Of a stretch of DNA of 64,000 bases, positions 46,451 to 57,750 are shown piece after piece; position 1 is the stretch's first letter; the number at the start of each line of letters is the position of its first letter. The stretch comes from Panax quinquefolius (taxonomy: Eukaryota; Streptophyta; Magnoliopsida; Apiales; Araliaceae). Location of the stretch: the NCBI GenBank assembly GCA_020205615.1, contig CM035165.1, positions 25,462,950-25,526,949 on the forward strand, given 5' to 3'. The position numbers and the translations under genes were made by a program. Under the pieces are notes generated by a model. It was not told the origin of the DNA, did not search any database, and saw only the letters and a program-made list of their open reading frames with translations.

Positions 46451-46926
46451 TTTTAAAAATTAAACTAAATATTTTATTTTAATTATAAAAATTATATATA
46501 TATAAATATATATTACGTTAATATATATATTATATATATAATCTCTTTTCTTAGAATCCATATATATAATATATAAGTACCGTATATATATATATATAGT
46601 TACAAGTAACTATTATATATAACTTACTCATATAAGTAAGTTATATTATATATATAACTTACTCATATATCAGATTATGATTCCCTGTAATGGCCACGTG
46701 AATCACATAATTCGTTTCCCTTTTTTTTTTTTTTTATTTGTTAATTACACACAATTAATTGGCATTCTTTTCAAAAAAAATCGCCATTTTTTTTTGTTTT
46801 TTTTTATTTAATAAATTTTATACAATTAAATTATGCCCAATTAAATTGTTCTAAACACATATCAATATAGAAATTAAATCTGAACAATTAATAATTTGCA
46901 TAAAGGTTTGGCTCACGATGTCACAA

Positions 46927-48786
46927 CATTAGGTTTGTAATATTCACATATGTAATCAAATTGCATAAATAATGCTAAAGCGATGTAAAAATCGAGTTTA
47001 AAATTTTATACAAACCCGTATCTAGGATCACCCTTTATGCACAATTATTAATTAAACGAAAAGATAAATAATAAAATCATACCCTTGAAGATCGAGCTAG
47101 CTTCCTCAGGTACAAGTTCACCTCCAATCCTTTTCGCGTTCAACTTGAATCCACCGGATTTGGTTCCTTCCTTTGATCAACGTTAGCCACCCATGTGTTT
47201 GGCTCTCAGAGGTGATCCACCAAGGAAGAATAGGAATTCAAGAAGAAGGGGTATTGGCTCAACCCTAGTTTTCTATCTCTATAGAAAGGGCGTACTCTCC
47301 AACAAATTGGAATTATTACGTAGTTCTGATATCTGATATAAGACTCTTCTTATAAAGATATCAGGTAACCTTATTTAATAAAAATAAGGTATTATTTAAT
47401 TAAACTCTTTTAATTAAATGGACTCCCTAATCTTATTAGAGATAATTAATTAAACTCCTTTAACTAATTTTCCCTCCTAATCCTATTAGGAATAAATGAG
47501 AGTACTTATATTAAATTAATTTCTAAACTCTTTTAGAAATTAAAATAATAATAATTGTAATAATATTAATAAGACTCCTTTTATTAATTTATATTTAATA
47601 TTTCTAAAATATTAAATAATAAATATTAAGCTATTTAATTTATTCTATCACCATAGATTAAATTAAATATACTTAATATATTATTACGATTATGCCATTA
47701 ACTTCTTAAATAATTATTCTTCCTTTTATGGTGTGACCCTTTAGGTTCTCCATATTAAACCGGTTGTGAATAAATCAATTAGAACAATTTAATCTTATTT
47801 AAATAAATAAATTAAACAATTAATTTATTTAAATAAATAATATTTATTCTACAATAGGGATAAGCCTCCCTAAGCGATCAACGACTTTCCGGATAATATA
47901 GATTTCAACATTAATCATTAAAGAACCTTTGAGTAAAAATAGTTATTGTGACAATTCAATCCTTCCACCATACAATGTCCCAATTAAATATAAGGCATGG
48001 AATTATGTCAAGTCTTATTTTATTTAATTATATGTATTTCGATCCTTAAATGCACAACTCAAATAATGCAAATTAGAAACTCCTTTCTAATTTCATTTCG
48101 CTATTGCCAAGGACTCATTGGGTTGTCATTTATCGAATCACATAGGACATTTCTCTTCTTTATTAGAAGTGGTAGATTCTTTATTGATCATACATTATCT
48201 CCATGTACAACTTATTATACCCAAACATACCCTTTGATATACCCTAAGGGTCTTAAGGAATAAGTCAAAGTATAACTCATCATACACAAGATACTATGAT
48301 GATCTCAAGTCCAAGGATTACTTGTATTACTATCACTACAGAATTCCTATTGACAGCAAATAAAACTCCATTAGGTATTCCTTAGCGAGCCCACGTTCAG
48401 TGAACTTATTCTCTAATAAGCACCTACATACTTGCTTTAGTGTTCCACACAAATGATCATGAGATCAATCATCCTCATCCAATGAGCAAAGTTAACGTAT
48501 GTATTAATCTACCCGGATTCACTAATCCCCAATTTAGTAATCCAATGATTGGGAACTATTTTAGTTTTAAGCTTTCTAAGAATTTAGATCTCATTAGAAT
48601 GATCATCATCATTATTCTAAAAGCATTGCTTAAAACTATGGGGTTATCACATATTATAAAACAGCATCATGTAGATAATTAAAAGCCTTTAATAAATTAA
48701 TACTTTTTATTAATAAATGAATAAGATTGTTACAAAGTATATGCTTTATCATCACACATGATTGGCTTGTGTGCATATTACTTTCA
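46927..48786 (-). repeat. copia 5' LTR
   Basis: 1860 bp. The outer end is intact (TTTCA next to CCAAT). The inner end reads CATTAGG where the 3' LTR has TGTTAGG. A poor primer-site-like stretch follows on the minus strand (TTGTGACATCGTGAGCC). Confidence 0.82.
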
Positions 48787-48791
48787 CCAAT

Positions 48792-49660
48792 TTCAACTGG
48801 GACTAAGGCATCAGTACCATAGGCCAGTCTGAAAGGTGAATCCCCTATTGTAGTCCTCGGAGTAGTCCGATAGGCCCATAACACGCTGAGCAGCTCTTCT
48901 GGCCATCTTCCCTTGGCTTCGTCCAATCTGCGCTTGATCCCATTCAGCAGCGTTCTATTGGTCACTTCGACTTGTCCGTTTGACTAAGGATGAGCCACTG
49001 AAGTCTTTATGTGATGGACCCCCAGTTCTGTCAAAAATGCTTCAAATTTCGATCCCACAAACTGACGCCCATTGTCCGATATTACCACCTTAGGAATTCT
49101 GAAATGAAATACTACTGATTCTTTCAAAAATTTCAAGCATTCCTGTTTCGTTATTTACCTAAGTGGCTTTGCTTCTACCCATTTGGTCATATAGTCAATG
49201 GCAACTATAACAAAACCGACTTGACCTTTTGCTTTGGCATTGAGACCTAAAGATATCAATCCCCAGACAATGTGAAGGGTATAGGAGATAAGATCGAGTA
49301 TAGCTCTTCTGGTGGATGATGTGGTATCGGACTGTTGAGTTGACACTTTTCGCACTTCTTGACGTATTCAGTCGCTTCCTTGAAGATGGTAGGCCAGTAG
49401 TACCCCTGACGAAGTACTTTATAGGCTAATGACTTAGCAGCCATATGGTCGCCACAGATGCCTTCATGTACCTCTCGTAGAGCATATTCAGCTTCAGATA
49501 GAGTCAAACATTTCTGTAGTGGAGACGAGAAAGCCCTCCGGAACAGATCCCCATCAATCAAAACAAAATTAGCACTCTTGTACTTGATTTTCTTGGCTAG
49601 CATCCGATCCGAAGGTAAGACGCCATCTGCCAGATACTCCAGATATGGAGTCAACCAAAT
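48792..49660 (-). pseudogene. TatB integrase, zinc-binding and catalytic parts
   Basis: Frame 49256-49654 has the HHCC region: LREVHEGICGDHMAAKSLAY and YVKKCEKCQ. Past a frameshift near 49265, the core continues in 49155-49355 with KGQVGFVIVAIDYMTKWVEA. The first catalytic Asp (GID) is in the neighbouring frame near 49250. VVISDNGRQFVG (second Asp, about 49065) and NGQVEVTNRTLL (catalytic Glu, about 48965) follow, with a stop before the NGQVE segment. Then RWPEELLSVLWAYRTTPRTT and AYGTDALVPVEIGE run to the copia boundary. Catalytic residues are all present, but three breaks separate them. Confidence 0.85.
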
Positions 49661-49719
49661 GATTGTTCTATTACGACGACATCACCGATTCATGATGAAC
49701 ACTAGGATGTTGCAAAATT

Positions 49720-50150
49720 TCTAAGTAAACCGATCCATCAAAGACGTTAACATCCGTAGTGGCTAATATAGAGAGTGCATCAGCAATGGAATTGTTATTA
49801 CGCTCGACTCCCTGAAACTTGTAGAATTGGAAATACTAAAGCCGTTCTTTCAATTCTTCCAAATACTTGATCATTCTTGGGCCTTAAGCTTCGTACTCCC
49901 CAGAGAATTGCTTAACGACTAACTGAGAATCACTGAAGATGACTATTCTCTGCACTTCAAGACTCTTCGCTAGTCGTAACCTTGCGAGTACCGCCTCATA
50001 CTCAGCTTCGTTGTTCGTCGCTTTGAACTGAAATCTGATGGCCTGTTGCACCTTGAATCCCTCCGGACTCGTCAGAATAATCCCTTCTCCACTGACGTCC
50101 GTAGTAGAAGACCCATCTGCATACAGCGTCCACGAACTCGTCATTGAAGA
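49720..50150 (-). pseudogene. TatB second (archaeal-type) RNase H
   Basis: Frame 49884-50144: WTLYADGSSTTDVSGEGIIL (first Asp), ATNNEAEYEAVLARLRLAK (Glu), VIFSDSQLVVKQFSGEYEA (second Asp). After a stop, IADALSILATTDV (about 49790) completes the domain. The usual acidic residues are present. Confidence 0.82.
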
Positions 50151-50159
50151 ATTGTAATC

Positions 50160-50850
50160 GCTTCACGGATCCTTCACCGCCACAACTTCATCGACTTCGT
50201 AAACGAGCATTCAACTACAAAATCAGCCAAGGTTTGCCATTTGATGGCGGTTCGGGGATGATATTCAATGAAAAATTGGGACAACTCCATCGTCCATGCA
50301 GCTAATCTCCCCGATACCTCAGGTTTGCCCATAATCTTCTTCAAAGGTCGATCTGTGTATACTATTACCAATCTACACCGAAGTATTGCCTAAGCTTTGA
50401 TTAGCAGTTATTAAAGCAAAAGCAAACTTTTCAATGTTTGGGTACCTTGTTTCAGCATCCCGAAGGACATGGCTTACATAATAAACCGGGTGCTACTTAC
50501 TCCCAACTTCACGCACCAAAACTGCTCCTACTGCCAACAAACTAGCTGATAAGTACAAATATAGAGGCTCAGCAGGAGCGGGCTTCACCAACAAAGGCGC
50601 CGAAGATAAGTAGGACTTGATGCTCTGAAAAGCGTCCTCACACTCCGAAGTCAATTGGAACGTCTTTGCATTCTTCGGCCCTTTCAACGTATCAAAAATG
50701 ACAAACATCTTTCTGCCGACTTGGACATGAACCTCCTTAAAGCTGCAATCCTTCCAGTCAGACGTTGAACATCTTTAAATGACTGAGGAGTCTTCATGTT
50801 CAGGATCGCTGAATCTTCTGGATTGGCTTCAATTCCTCTTCGATCGACAA
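50160..50850 (-). pseudogene. TatB RT-linked RNase H
   Basis: Frame 50493-50708 has CEDAFQSIKSYLSSAPLL and PLYLYLSASLLAVGAVLVRE. Frame 50174-50371 has YTDRPLKKIMGKPEVSGRLA and SQFFIEYHPRTAIKWQTLAD. Two or three shifts separate the pieces. Same position and role as 9044-9560 in OgreA. Confidence 0.78.
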
Positions 50851-50858
50851 GATAACCC

Positions 50859-52022
50859 TTAAATTTGCCAAACCCCTAGGCCGAAGGTGCACTTAGTGGG
50901 GTTCAATCTCAAGTTATGATGACGAATTGTCTGAAAGCATTCTTCTAAATCATCCAGATGTTTATGCACCAGCATGCTTTTGACAATCATGTCATCCACG
51001 TACACCTCCATATTCTTGCCCAGCTGATATCTGAAGACATAGTTCATCATCCTCTGGTATGTGGCTCCGGCATTGATGAGGCCGAAAGTCATTTTCTTGT
51101 AGGCATATACCGAACGATGCGTAATGAACGCCGTCTTCGGTATATCCTCTTTACACATGGAAATCTGATGATATCCAGATAATGCATCCATGAAGCTCAA
51201 CAAAGCATACCCCGAAGTGGCATCAATGAGCTGATCGATGTGGGGCAGCGGGTAGAAATCCTTTGGACAAGCTTTGTTTAGATCGGTATAGTCGATGCAG
51301 ACTCGCCATTTACCGTTCTGCTTTTGGACCAGCACCACATTTGCCATCCACTGCGGGTAGTCGATCTCAAAGATGAAGTCAGCTGCCAACAGTTTTGCAA
51401 TCTCTTCATCGATGATCCGCTGACGTTTAGGTGCAAAGATCCTCCTCTTCTGTCGAACTGGTTTCCTTGACGGGTCCACTTCCAACCGATGCTCAGCAAT
51501 ATCCCTGCTTACTCCCGGCATATCCTGAGGTTCCCATGCGAAGATGTCAACATAGCATCGCAGGAGCTCCATGAGGTTCGTCCAGAGAGGTTTCAGCAGA
51601 CCCGAACCTATTTTCACTATCTTGTTCACCTTGCCCGGGATGAGCTCTATCTCCTCTGTTTCTTCAGCTGGCATGACCAATGGTTCGGAACTGCTCTCAG
51701 TGAAGGGTTCGATTTCTATCGCCATGGTCTGCTTTTGCTTCGATATCCCCACTCCCGAAGTGATCACAGCATTTCTATAACATCTTCTAGCTAGATCCAA
51801 ATCTCCTTTCACCTCACCAACCCCATGAGCCGTAGGAAATTTGATTTTGAAATGAAGGATTGAGGTCACAGCTTGTAAAGCAATTAAAGTAGGCCTCCCC
51901 AAAATAGCATTATAAGCAGAATCTACATGCACAACATAAAATTTGCAAATAATTTCTACCTGTTGAGGGTCGTTCGAAGATGACCGGTAGTTCAACGGTT
52001 CCAACCACCTTGACCGGATCAT
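50859..52022 (-). CDS. TatB protease tail and reverse transcriptase, long open frame
   Basis: 387 codons without a stop, the longest frame in the window. It opens in the C-terminal part of protease (YNAILGRPTLIALQAVTS), then the linker, then RT: KPVRQKRRIFAPKRQRIIDE, VVLVQKQNGKWRVCIDYTDL, LPHIDQLIDATSGYALLSFM, TFGLINAGATYQRMM and the active site YVDD (codons 50991-51002). It ends shortly after LNPTKCTFG, where a shift cuts off the thumb. The first Met is not a true start; the frame was entered from the protease frame 51910-52368 through a frameshift. The palm and active site look intact, but without the downstream domains the protein is incomplete. Confidence 0.85.
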   Translation of the reverse strand: MIRSRWLEPLNYRSSSNDPQQVEIICKFYVVHVDSAYNAILGRPTLIALQAVTSILHFKIKFPTAHGVGEVKGDLDLARRCYRNAVITSGVGISKQKQTMAIEIEPFTESSSEPLVMPAEETEEIELIPGKVNKIVKIGSGLLKPLWTNLMELLRCYVDIFAWEPQDMPGVSRDIAEHRLEVDPSRKPVRQKRRIFAPKRQRIIDEEIAKLLAADFIFEIDYPQWMANVVLVQKQNGKWRVCIDYTDLNKACPKDFYPLPHIDQLIDATSGYALLSFMDALSGYHQISMCKEDIPKTAFITHRSVYAYKKMTFGLINAGATYQRMMNYVFRYQLGKNMEVYVDDMIVKSMLVHKHLDDLEECFQTIRHHNLRLNPTKCTFGLGVWQI

Positions 52023-52368
52023 TACTAAAACCGTACAAAGGAGCCTCCTGCCCTATCTCCATCTTCCGCCCGTCTAGATGCATCCTTTGATAAGCGTGGG
52101 CATATAGAATATCTACAGAAGACCCATTATCTACCATCATTCGCTTCATATCCACCGAACCCACTTGCGCAGTCAGCACCAATGATCCCTCATGCGGTTC
52201 GATGGTTTTCGAAGGGTAATCCTCATCAGTAAAGGAGATTACCGTACTCGGATAAGGTTTATCAGTCTTCGGGAGGGTACCCGCCACTGACATGACCGAA
52301 TCCAAGTGACTTCGGTGCTTCTTTCCAACAAGTTTGCCAGAAGTACCCCCAGTGATGACATCTATCAC
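51910..52368 (-). pseudogene. TatB aspartic protease
   Basis: The minus strand reads STVISFTDEDYPSKTIEPHE, then the active site RMMVDNGSSVDILYAHA, then APLYGFSNDPVKVVGTVELP. The DNGSS form is the normal one for Tat proteases. The frame shifts near 52000 into 50859-52022, where ILGRPTL completes the domain. One shift is the only visible damage. Confidence 0.83.
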
Positions 52369-54260
52369 ATGCCCTTGCAGTCGTCCCTGAGTCTGGCGGC
52401 GCTTCTTTGAATCGGTTGAGTTCTTGCTTTAACAGGTCCTCTATCCTACTGTTGATTCGTTCTAGCAGCCACATACTGAACTAAAGCCCCACCTTGTACC
52501 TTTCTTTCAATGAAATCTTTCAAACTAGCACAGTCGTTCGTATCGTGACCCGAGGTTTGATGGTAATCACAATACTTACGAGGATTCCCTTTTCTGAGCT
52601 TAATGTTATCTCGAGGTGGCTCGAAGATAGGTTGATTCTTAATCTGATCCAAGATAACAGCCCTATCAGTGTTAAGTGTTGTGTACGTCCTATTTACTCT
52701 CTGGGCTGGAGCGGACGAACGTCTTCCACCCTGTCTCCAATTGTTGTATCTCTTCGACCCGCCTTCATAGCGGTCTTTATTCCCTTCATTCTTCTTCTGG
52801 TCCCCATTGGTTTTGTCCTGATCTGTCTCCTTAAGCCGGTCTGAAGAAGGACGTTTGAGGCTGTTCATGGCTTCCTCCACCACGATATAGCCTTCAGCTT
52901 TGTCGAAGGCTTCAGCGAGACTCTTCGGGTGGTGAAACATTAATTTCTTCACCAACTTTTCTGATTTGACCAAATCTAACCCATTCTGAAATAGTCCCAC
53001 AACTTGTAGATCGTTCAGTGCATCGTCACTTGGCCGATCGCTTCACTTGAATCACTTTGAGCCAACGAACCGGTTGGTTTTCCCTCCTTTGTTGCTCCGG
53101 CGAGCATGAAACTTATCGCATATGCCCGCCAAGATGAAATGAACTGAGGGCAAAGTCCCTATCCATCGCCTCGCATCCTTTTCGAGCGTCGTGACAAAAG
53201 TATGACACTTAGCAAAGATCGCTAAAGTCATAATAATCCATCATCGATCGAACGAGCGCTTTGTTGGGTCGTAGGATCCCCGATCCATCATAACTTTCAA
53301 TGTGGGGCAACTTCTTGGTGGGGTCAGCTTTCTCTTTTAAAATCTCCGCGGAAAAAGGGGGTGCCTTCTTTCCCGAAGTATCTTTCATTTTACGTGATTT
53401 TGCAAGTCGTCAAGTTCCTTTAATTCTTTAACCAGATACTCCACACCTTCTGGTTGCGATGATGCTTCTTTCTCTGGTGACTCCTTCTTCTTCTAAGTGG
53501 ACCGGTTTCTTATAACAGAACCTCCAAATTTAGAGGGACTTTTTCGATGACGAGCGTCCACAGGGCGGTGTACCCTCAGTAGACTCTCGGGAGTATGACC
53601 TCTGGATATACTTCGTCTTTGAACTCGGGCGCTATGGTGAAAATGTGCAACAACAAGTGCCTTCTTTGTATTCTCAGGAGTGCGATCTCGGGATCGACCT
53701 CTTTGTTCGCTTCGACCCTGCTCCTTAGAATCGACAGGGTGATGTGCCTCTTCGATCTTTGAGGAGTAGGCTTCGGGATCTTCTTCTTCTCGTGTTTGGC
53801 CCGAGACTCACGCCCCGAATGAGTCGGTTCCTTCCCACCGATGCCCTCGCCTTTGGACCGAACATAATCGAACTCTTTATCCTCAACTCGCTATTCGAGC
53901 CATCGCTTCACTATATCCTCAGAGTCGCTTCACAAGTACCTCCATAGCTCTATCTGCTTCATCTGCCATCTTAGCCAATCGGGAGGCCTTTTCGTCTTGG
54001 TCATCTCGGTATCGAGTTCTAGGCGAGGTGCCTTCTACTCGTTTCTGACCATGGCCAGACTCTTTCTCTGCCATGAAAACTAGCTTACGCTTAGCTTTGC
54101 CTACCGCCTTCGGCCGAGAATCTTCATGTGAACGTTTGGACCCTGTGCTGGCGTGAACACTTATTGCAGGTCCCAAACGATCCTTGACAGACACTCGTGG
54201 TACTGATTCACTGACAGCCATAGGCTGCCCTTCGGGTGTAGGTGTTCTACTCTTCACCAA
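52369..54260 (-). pseudogene. TatB gag
   Basis: The N-terminal frame 53919-54260 starts MVKSRTPTPEGQPMAVSESV and is Ser/Lys/Arg-rich. Between 53000 and 53900 the gag core is broken but readable in pieces (FSAEILKEKADPTKKLPHIE, SYDGSG). Frame 52446-53000 is intact over 184 codons: LVKKLMFHHPKSLAEAFDKA, a basic linker (GGSKRYNNWRQGGRRS) and the zinc knuckle YCDYHQTSGHDTNDCASLK (C-X2-H-X4-H-X4-C, about 52540-52590). It ends VQYVAARTNQQ. The start at 54260 is the first ATG after the primer site and is likely right. Confidence 0.8.
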
Positions 54261-54321
54261 GAATACTGACGTAGAACAAACACAGTCTGTGATTGAAAAA
54301 TACTCAGGACACTAGAACTCA

Positions 54322-54341
54322 GCCCCTCCTTCTAGCGTCAA
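54322..54341 (-). other. TatB primer-binding site
   Basis: Directly after the 5' LTR end, the minus strand reads TTGACGCTAGAAGGAGGGGC. Position fits; the matching tRNA was not identified. Confidence 0.65.
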
Positions 54342-55029
54342 TGTTAACGCCAAGATCTTTTCCCACGTCCTAATCACCAAGACGCGTCCGATATCCTGCA
54401 CAGTTCAACAAGTCAACACCAAAAGCTTGACGGCTTGACCATCGGGGGATAGCTCCGGCGTGAGAGTCAGTATCGGCGATCACAAGGTTAACAATGGAGA
54501 AAAAATAATGTCTAGTGCTTGAGAGAGAATAATAATCTGATTCTTTATTGTAATGTTTTGTTACTTACCTTTCTTGTGTGATCCTTGCCCCATACGTACC
54601 TCTTCGATCTTGCCATCGCGCCACCCACTATCTCCTGACATCTCCCCCCACTCCCGGTCATTTCAGCCGAAAGCAAGTAGCTCACCTCCCTACCTGCTAC
54701 TACTGTTTGCCACCGCCGGTCATCTGAGTCCCATCCTCATTAATACCATGCAAAAAGGTGATGATATATGATCAATTGCTATTTTATGTAATGATTATAT
54801 TCAACAAAGATGGGTTAAGTGGTAATTTGTGTAATGGATCGATCCAAGGATTTGGCCCAATACAATAAAAATAGTTCAGACTGATCGGATCCAGCCGAAA
54901 TAACCCACTAATCGTAATCAAATGACTGGGCCCAAATCATTCGGCCCAACAAGACAAAAAGTAACATAATCCAAGGGAAGAAGAACCCATTTGGTCCGGT
55001 CCGATAATGAAAAGTATCATGGCCCAACA
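54342..55029 (-). repeat. TatB 5' LTR
   Basis: 688 bp, plus-strand start TGTTAACGCCAAGATC, end GGCCCAACA at 55029, followed by GTAAG. Pairs with 35202-35889 along its whole length. Confidence 0.9.
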
Positions 55030-55034
55030 GTAAG
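55030..55034. repeat. right target-site duplication of TatB
   Basis: GTAAG, identical to 35197-35201. Confidence 0.9.
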
Positions 55035-55702
55035 AATGAAATAAGTCATTTTTATAAAATGAAAAAAATTATATTTGATTGGAATTGAAATAAATTGAAT
55101 CATCTTTATTTCTTTCAAATTATAAATTTTATTTCTTAAAAGAGGGAGAGTATGGAATGTATTACACAGAACACAGCTAATATTAATATATTATTCACCA
55201 TTTCAATGAGAATATTTGATAATTCTGACTAATTGGCCTATACTTTTAAATCAGCCAGGTGCCTTAATAAGTGACAAGACTGATGCTATATATATTTTTG
55301 CTATAAAATATTGCGAATTTTATTGTGATAGATAAAATGACACGTTATTTGAATATGCGTAAATACATAAATAATTTATTCATGTATCAACTTGGAATAA
55401 AAATCATAACATTTTTATAACAAGATATAATCTTATTAAGTGATAATCAAATTTCATATTAACATCCCTCTATTAAACAAATTTCATATAATATTATTAA
55501 GTGATAATCAAATTTCCGAATAACTATCCGAATTCATTAACATAATTAATTGAAATTAATAAATAAATAAAAATTAAAAATTACTATTATGATAGTAATA
55601 CAACATAACAAAATCACAATTTATGATTAAATTATAAAATTTAGAAGAAGAAAAATTATGATTATGATTTTATAATTTTCTGGAAGATATTAAAAAACAT
55701 TA

Positions 55703-55987
55703 CTCCCTCCGTCCTTTAATACAAGTCGTGTTAGAGTTGTGCACAAGTATTAAGAAAAAAATTATATAGCATTAAATATAATATCAATTGTCTATATTGT
55801 CATTGTATTAAAAAAAAAATAGTGTTATTTATTGGGGGAAAAAATAGTAAAAAACCCAAAGTTGTATTTAATACTTAGGGTAATATTGGAAACTAAATAA
55901 TTAATTCTTACTTGAAATTCTCAAACAACTTATATTAAGGAACGAAAATATTTATCTAAAGCGACTTATATTAAGGGACGGATGGAG
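55703..55987. mobile_element. Stowaway-type MITE
   Basis: About 285 bp with termini CTCCCTCCGTCCTTTAATAC on the left and, inverted, CTCCATCCGTCCCTTAATAT on the right, the signature of Stowaway (Tc1/mariner) MITEs. A TA precedes the left end; the right side has TGTA, so the right TA is mutated or shifted by two bases. No ORF. Confidence 0.8.
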
Positions 55988-56268
55988 TGTAATTTTATAA
56001 TAAGACTCGTTCTTTGCTTTAGACTATTGATACAGCATATCTGATTCGATAAATATGTTGACGGACGGATGTTAAACGGATACAAATATATATATATGTA
56101 ATCGTATTCGTATCCGTTTATTTGCGAATATTTCTAATCGAATATGAATAATTTTCGTTCAAGTCGAATAATATCTATTTTAAACGAATACGAACACGGA
56201 TAAATATCATATTTTTCGGTTACCATTTACAGTCACACATACACATAGTATGTGTCAATTTATTTATA

Positions 56269-56295
56269 CTAGTCCCAATACTATACGCGTTGCGT
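56269..56295 (-). mobile_element. Helitron 3' terminus, minus strand
   Basis: On the minus strand: hairpin ACGC-AAC-GCGT (56285-56295), 12 bases, then CTAG (56269-56272) followed by T. The short stem makes this the weakest of the four termini. The element would extend to the right. Confidence 0.5.
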
Positions 56296-56974
56296 GTGCA
56301 ATTACTGTAAAAATATAATAGTTTTTTATTCTTAAATTTTGAATTAAAATTAAAATATATTTTAAAAAATGAAATTATAATAAAATTAAACTTGTAGAAG
56401 CAAAAGGGAAAGAAATTTTTTGACAATCCTTAAAGAGCGGTTATTTTTATTCATTTTTCTTAATAAAATAAATATTCTTTCACTTGGGAAATATAAGTAA
56501 AAGGTTATCGTGACTATTCACAAAAATTGTGGACCCAAACGATTAGAATAACTCTATCTGCATAATTGTGTGTTAATAATAGGATTCATGTATTACATAT
56601 TAATATTAATAAAAATATGTAAAAAATTTAATTGTAAATTTTACTTTATATCTTTTCTCTCTTTTTTTTTATAGTTGTTTGTACATTATTTTTAAAATAT
56701 AATTTGTGTTCATATCACTACTCAAAACAACTAATATCACCGGCAAAATACAAGTAAAATTTCATTTAGAATAATACTATGTGCACAAGCTATACACAAA
56801 GTTGTGCACCAAGAATAAAATCCATGTATTGTGTACTAATAAAATGTGTAAAATATTCATTATTTTATCTATTTTTTATATATAATTAATTTTTTTGTGT
56901 ATAATTCATGTCCAAAACATTATTCTTCTAATCTTCTATTTTTTTTTTTGACAATTTTATTTTGAAAAACTCTA

Positions 56975-57115
56975 CGCGAACATGATAATTGGACACAAGT
57001 GATTTATAATTTCACCTATTTGTATTTTGACCCCAACAAGGAGAAAAATACAAATAGGTGAAATTGTAAAGCACTCGTGTCCAATTTTTCATGTTCAATT
57101 ATCATGTACTCATAA
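56975..57115. mobile_element. foldback MITE
   Basis: The arms (56975-57035 and 57048-57112) are inverted repeats: CATGATAATTGGACACAAGT...TTTCACCTATTTGTATTTT with a short centre GACCCCAACAAGGAG. The right arm has an extra 16 bases. No ORF. Confidence 0.7.
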
Positions 57116-57139
57116 AAGAGCTCTTTTACTTTCTAACGC

Positions 57140-57280
57140 TACTGTTATCACGAAGTTAACTTCATGGTAAGTTGGTCAATTGACCAATACAGTGCTGACA
57201 CACAAAAAAAGATCACTTTCCACCTTCGTGTCGACACTGTATTAATCAATTGACCAAAGTTAACTTTATGCTAACCACCC
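57140..57280. mobile_element. second foldback MITE
   Basis: The left arm AAGTTAACTTCATGG and TTGGTCAATTGACCAATACA, then GTGCTGACAC, is repeated inverted at 57225-57275 with a few differences. The centre is about 40 bp. The two foldback elements lie about 30 bp apart. Confidence 0.65.
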
Positions 57281-57750
57281 AAATGTAATGTTCAACTTTA
57301 TTGCTTTTTTCCTCATCATGTCCAAGAAAAAAACTCTGTGGCTAACTCTTTATTAAGGAAAATATTAGGTTATTAGATAAAAGTTATATGATTTAACTAG
57401 TCATATTATGAATAGATTATACGATATAATTTATCAATAATTTGTTTAAATAAATTTTTTTAAAAAAGTTATATGATCACCTAATATCAGTAATGTATCA
57501 ATGGGCCTAAAAGACCATTATGGTGGAGTGGTGGGACTTGGCATGAGAAAACGTGATAAATGGGCACATGGCCCTAGTCATTGTGCCCATAAAGCACAGA
57601 TCATTTCCATAAGGTCAACAAATTCATGTGCTAGGTTTGACCATTCCAACACTTTAAATGAAATCTTTATAAAATATCGTTAAATATATAACAATATTTA
57701 ATATCAATGAACTTCGAATTAGTTGGTATGATTTTGTACGCATGATAAAT

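Larger units (their letters stand above)
41663..46926 (-). pseudogene. copia gag-pol remnant, heavily decayed
   Basis: On the minus strand, 42420-42656 contains SSSVYKRVDGSVVTFLVLYI, RNNIPMLQSRKIKLSKHSSM and NDLGRVS. This is copia RT around its YVDD box, which is destroyed here (LYIDILRMRNN). Further left, MYAMKCTRHDVD and ESVKNILKFLNGTKD (about 42100-42250) match the RT-RNase H junction. A gag zinc knuckle is just recognisable near 43870-43915 as CFHRNKLDIWKETARSIV, with all but the first Cys and His replaced. Integrase and protease are not readable. From 45480 to 46900 the former 5' leader is a low-complexity AT stretch. Confidence 0.7.
39799..48786 (-). mobile_element. Ty1/copia retrotransposon nested in TatB integrase
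   Basis: An 8988-bp element in minus orientation with long LTRs (39799-41649 and 46927-48786) and CCAAT duplications. It has a polypurine tract (minus AGTGGGAGAT) just before the 3' LTR. Internal remnants are copia-type: a degenerate zinc knuckle near 43870-43915 and RT and RNase H pieces at 41900-42660. The internal region is badly decayed, yet the LTRs are still easily aligned. Confidence 0.85.
35202..55029 (-). mobile_element. TatB: complete Tat-lineage Ty3/gypsy retrotransposon with nested copia
   Basis: Two 688-bp LTRs (35202-35889 and 54342-55029) begin TGTTGGGCCAT and end GTTAACA or ATTAACA in the minus orientation, and lie between perfect GTAAG duplications. Going minus-strand: 5' LTR, primer site, gag, protease, RT, RNase H, second RNase H, integrase, TTGCCTACC tandem repeats, an antisense spliced gene, 3' LTR. 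Without the 8993 bp of copia plus duplication it is about 10.8 kb. RT is a clean 387-codon frame, but gag, protease and integrase carry shifts. The two LTRs are still closely similar, so the insertion is fairly young. Confidence 0.92.

Noticed and set aside
51489..51794. Plus-strand frames opposite TatB RT
   Set aside because: Antisense of a clearly coding minus-strand RT frame; no independent support.
56030..56230. Repeated CGTATTCGTATCCG / AACGGATAC motifs, possible hAT-like MITE
   Set aside because: Motifs are partly inverted, but no terminal pair or target duplication could be defined.
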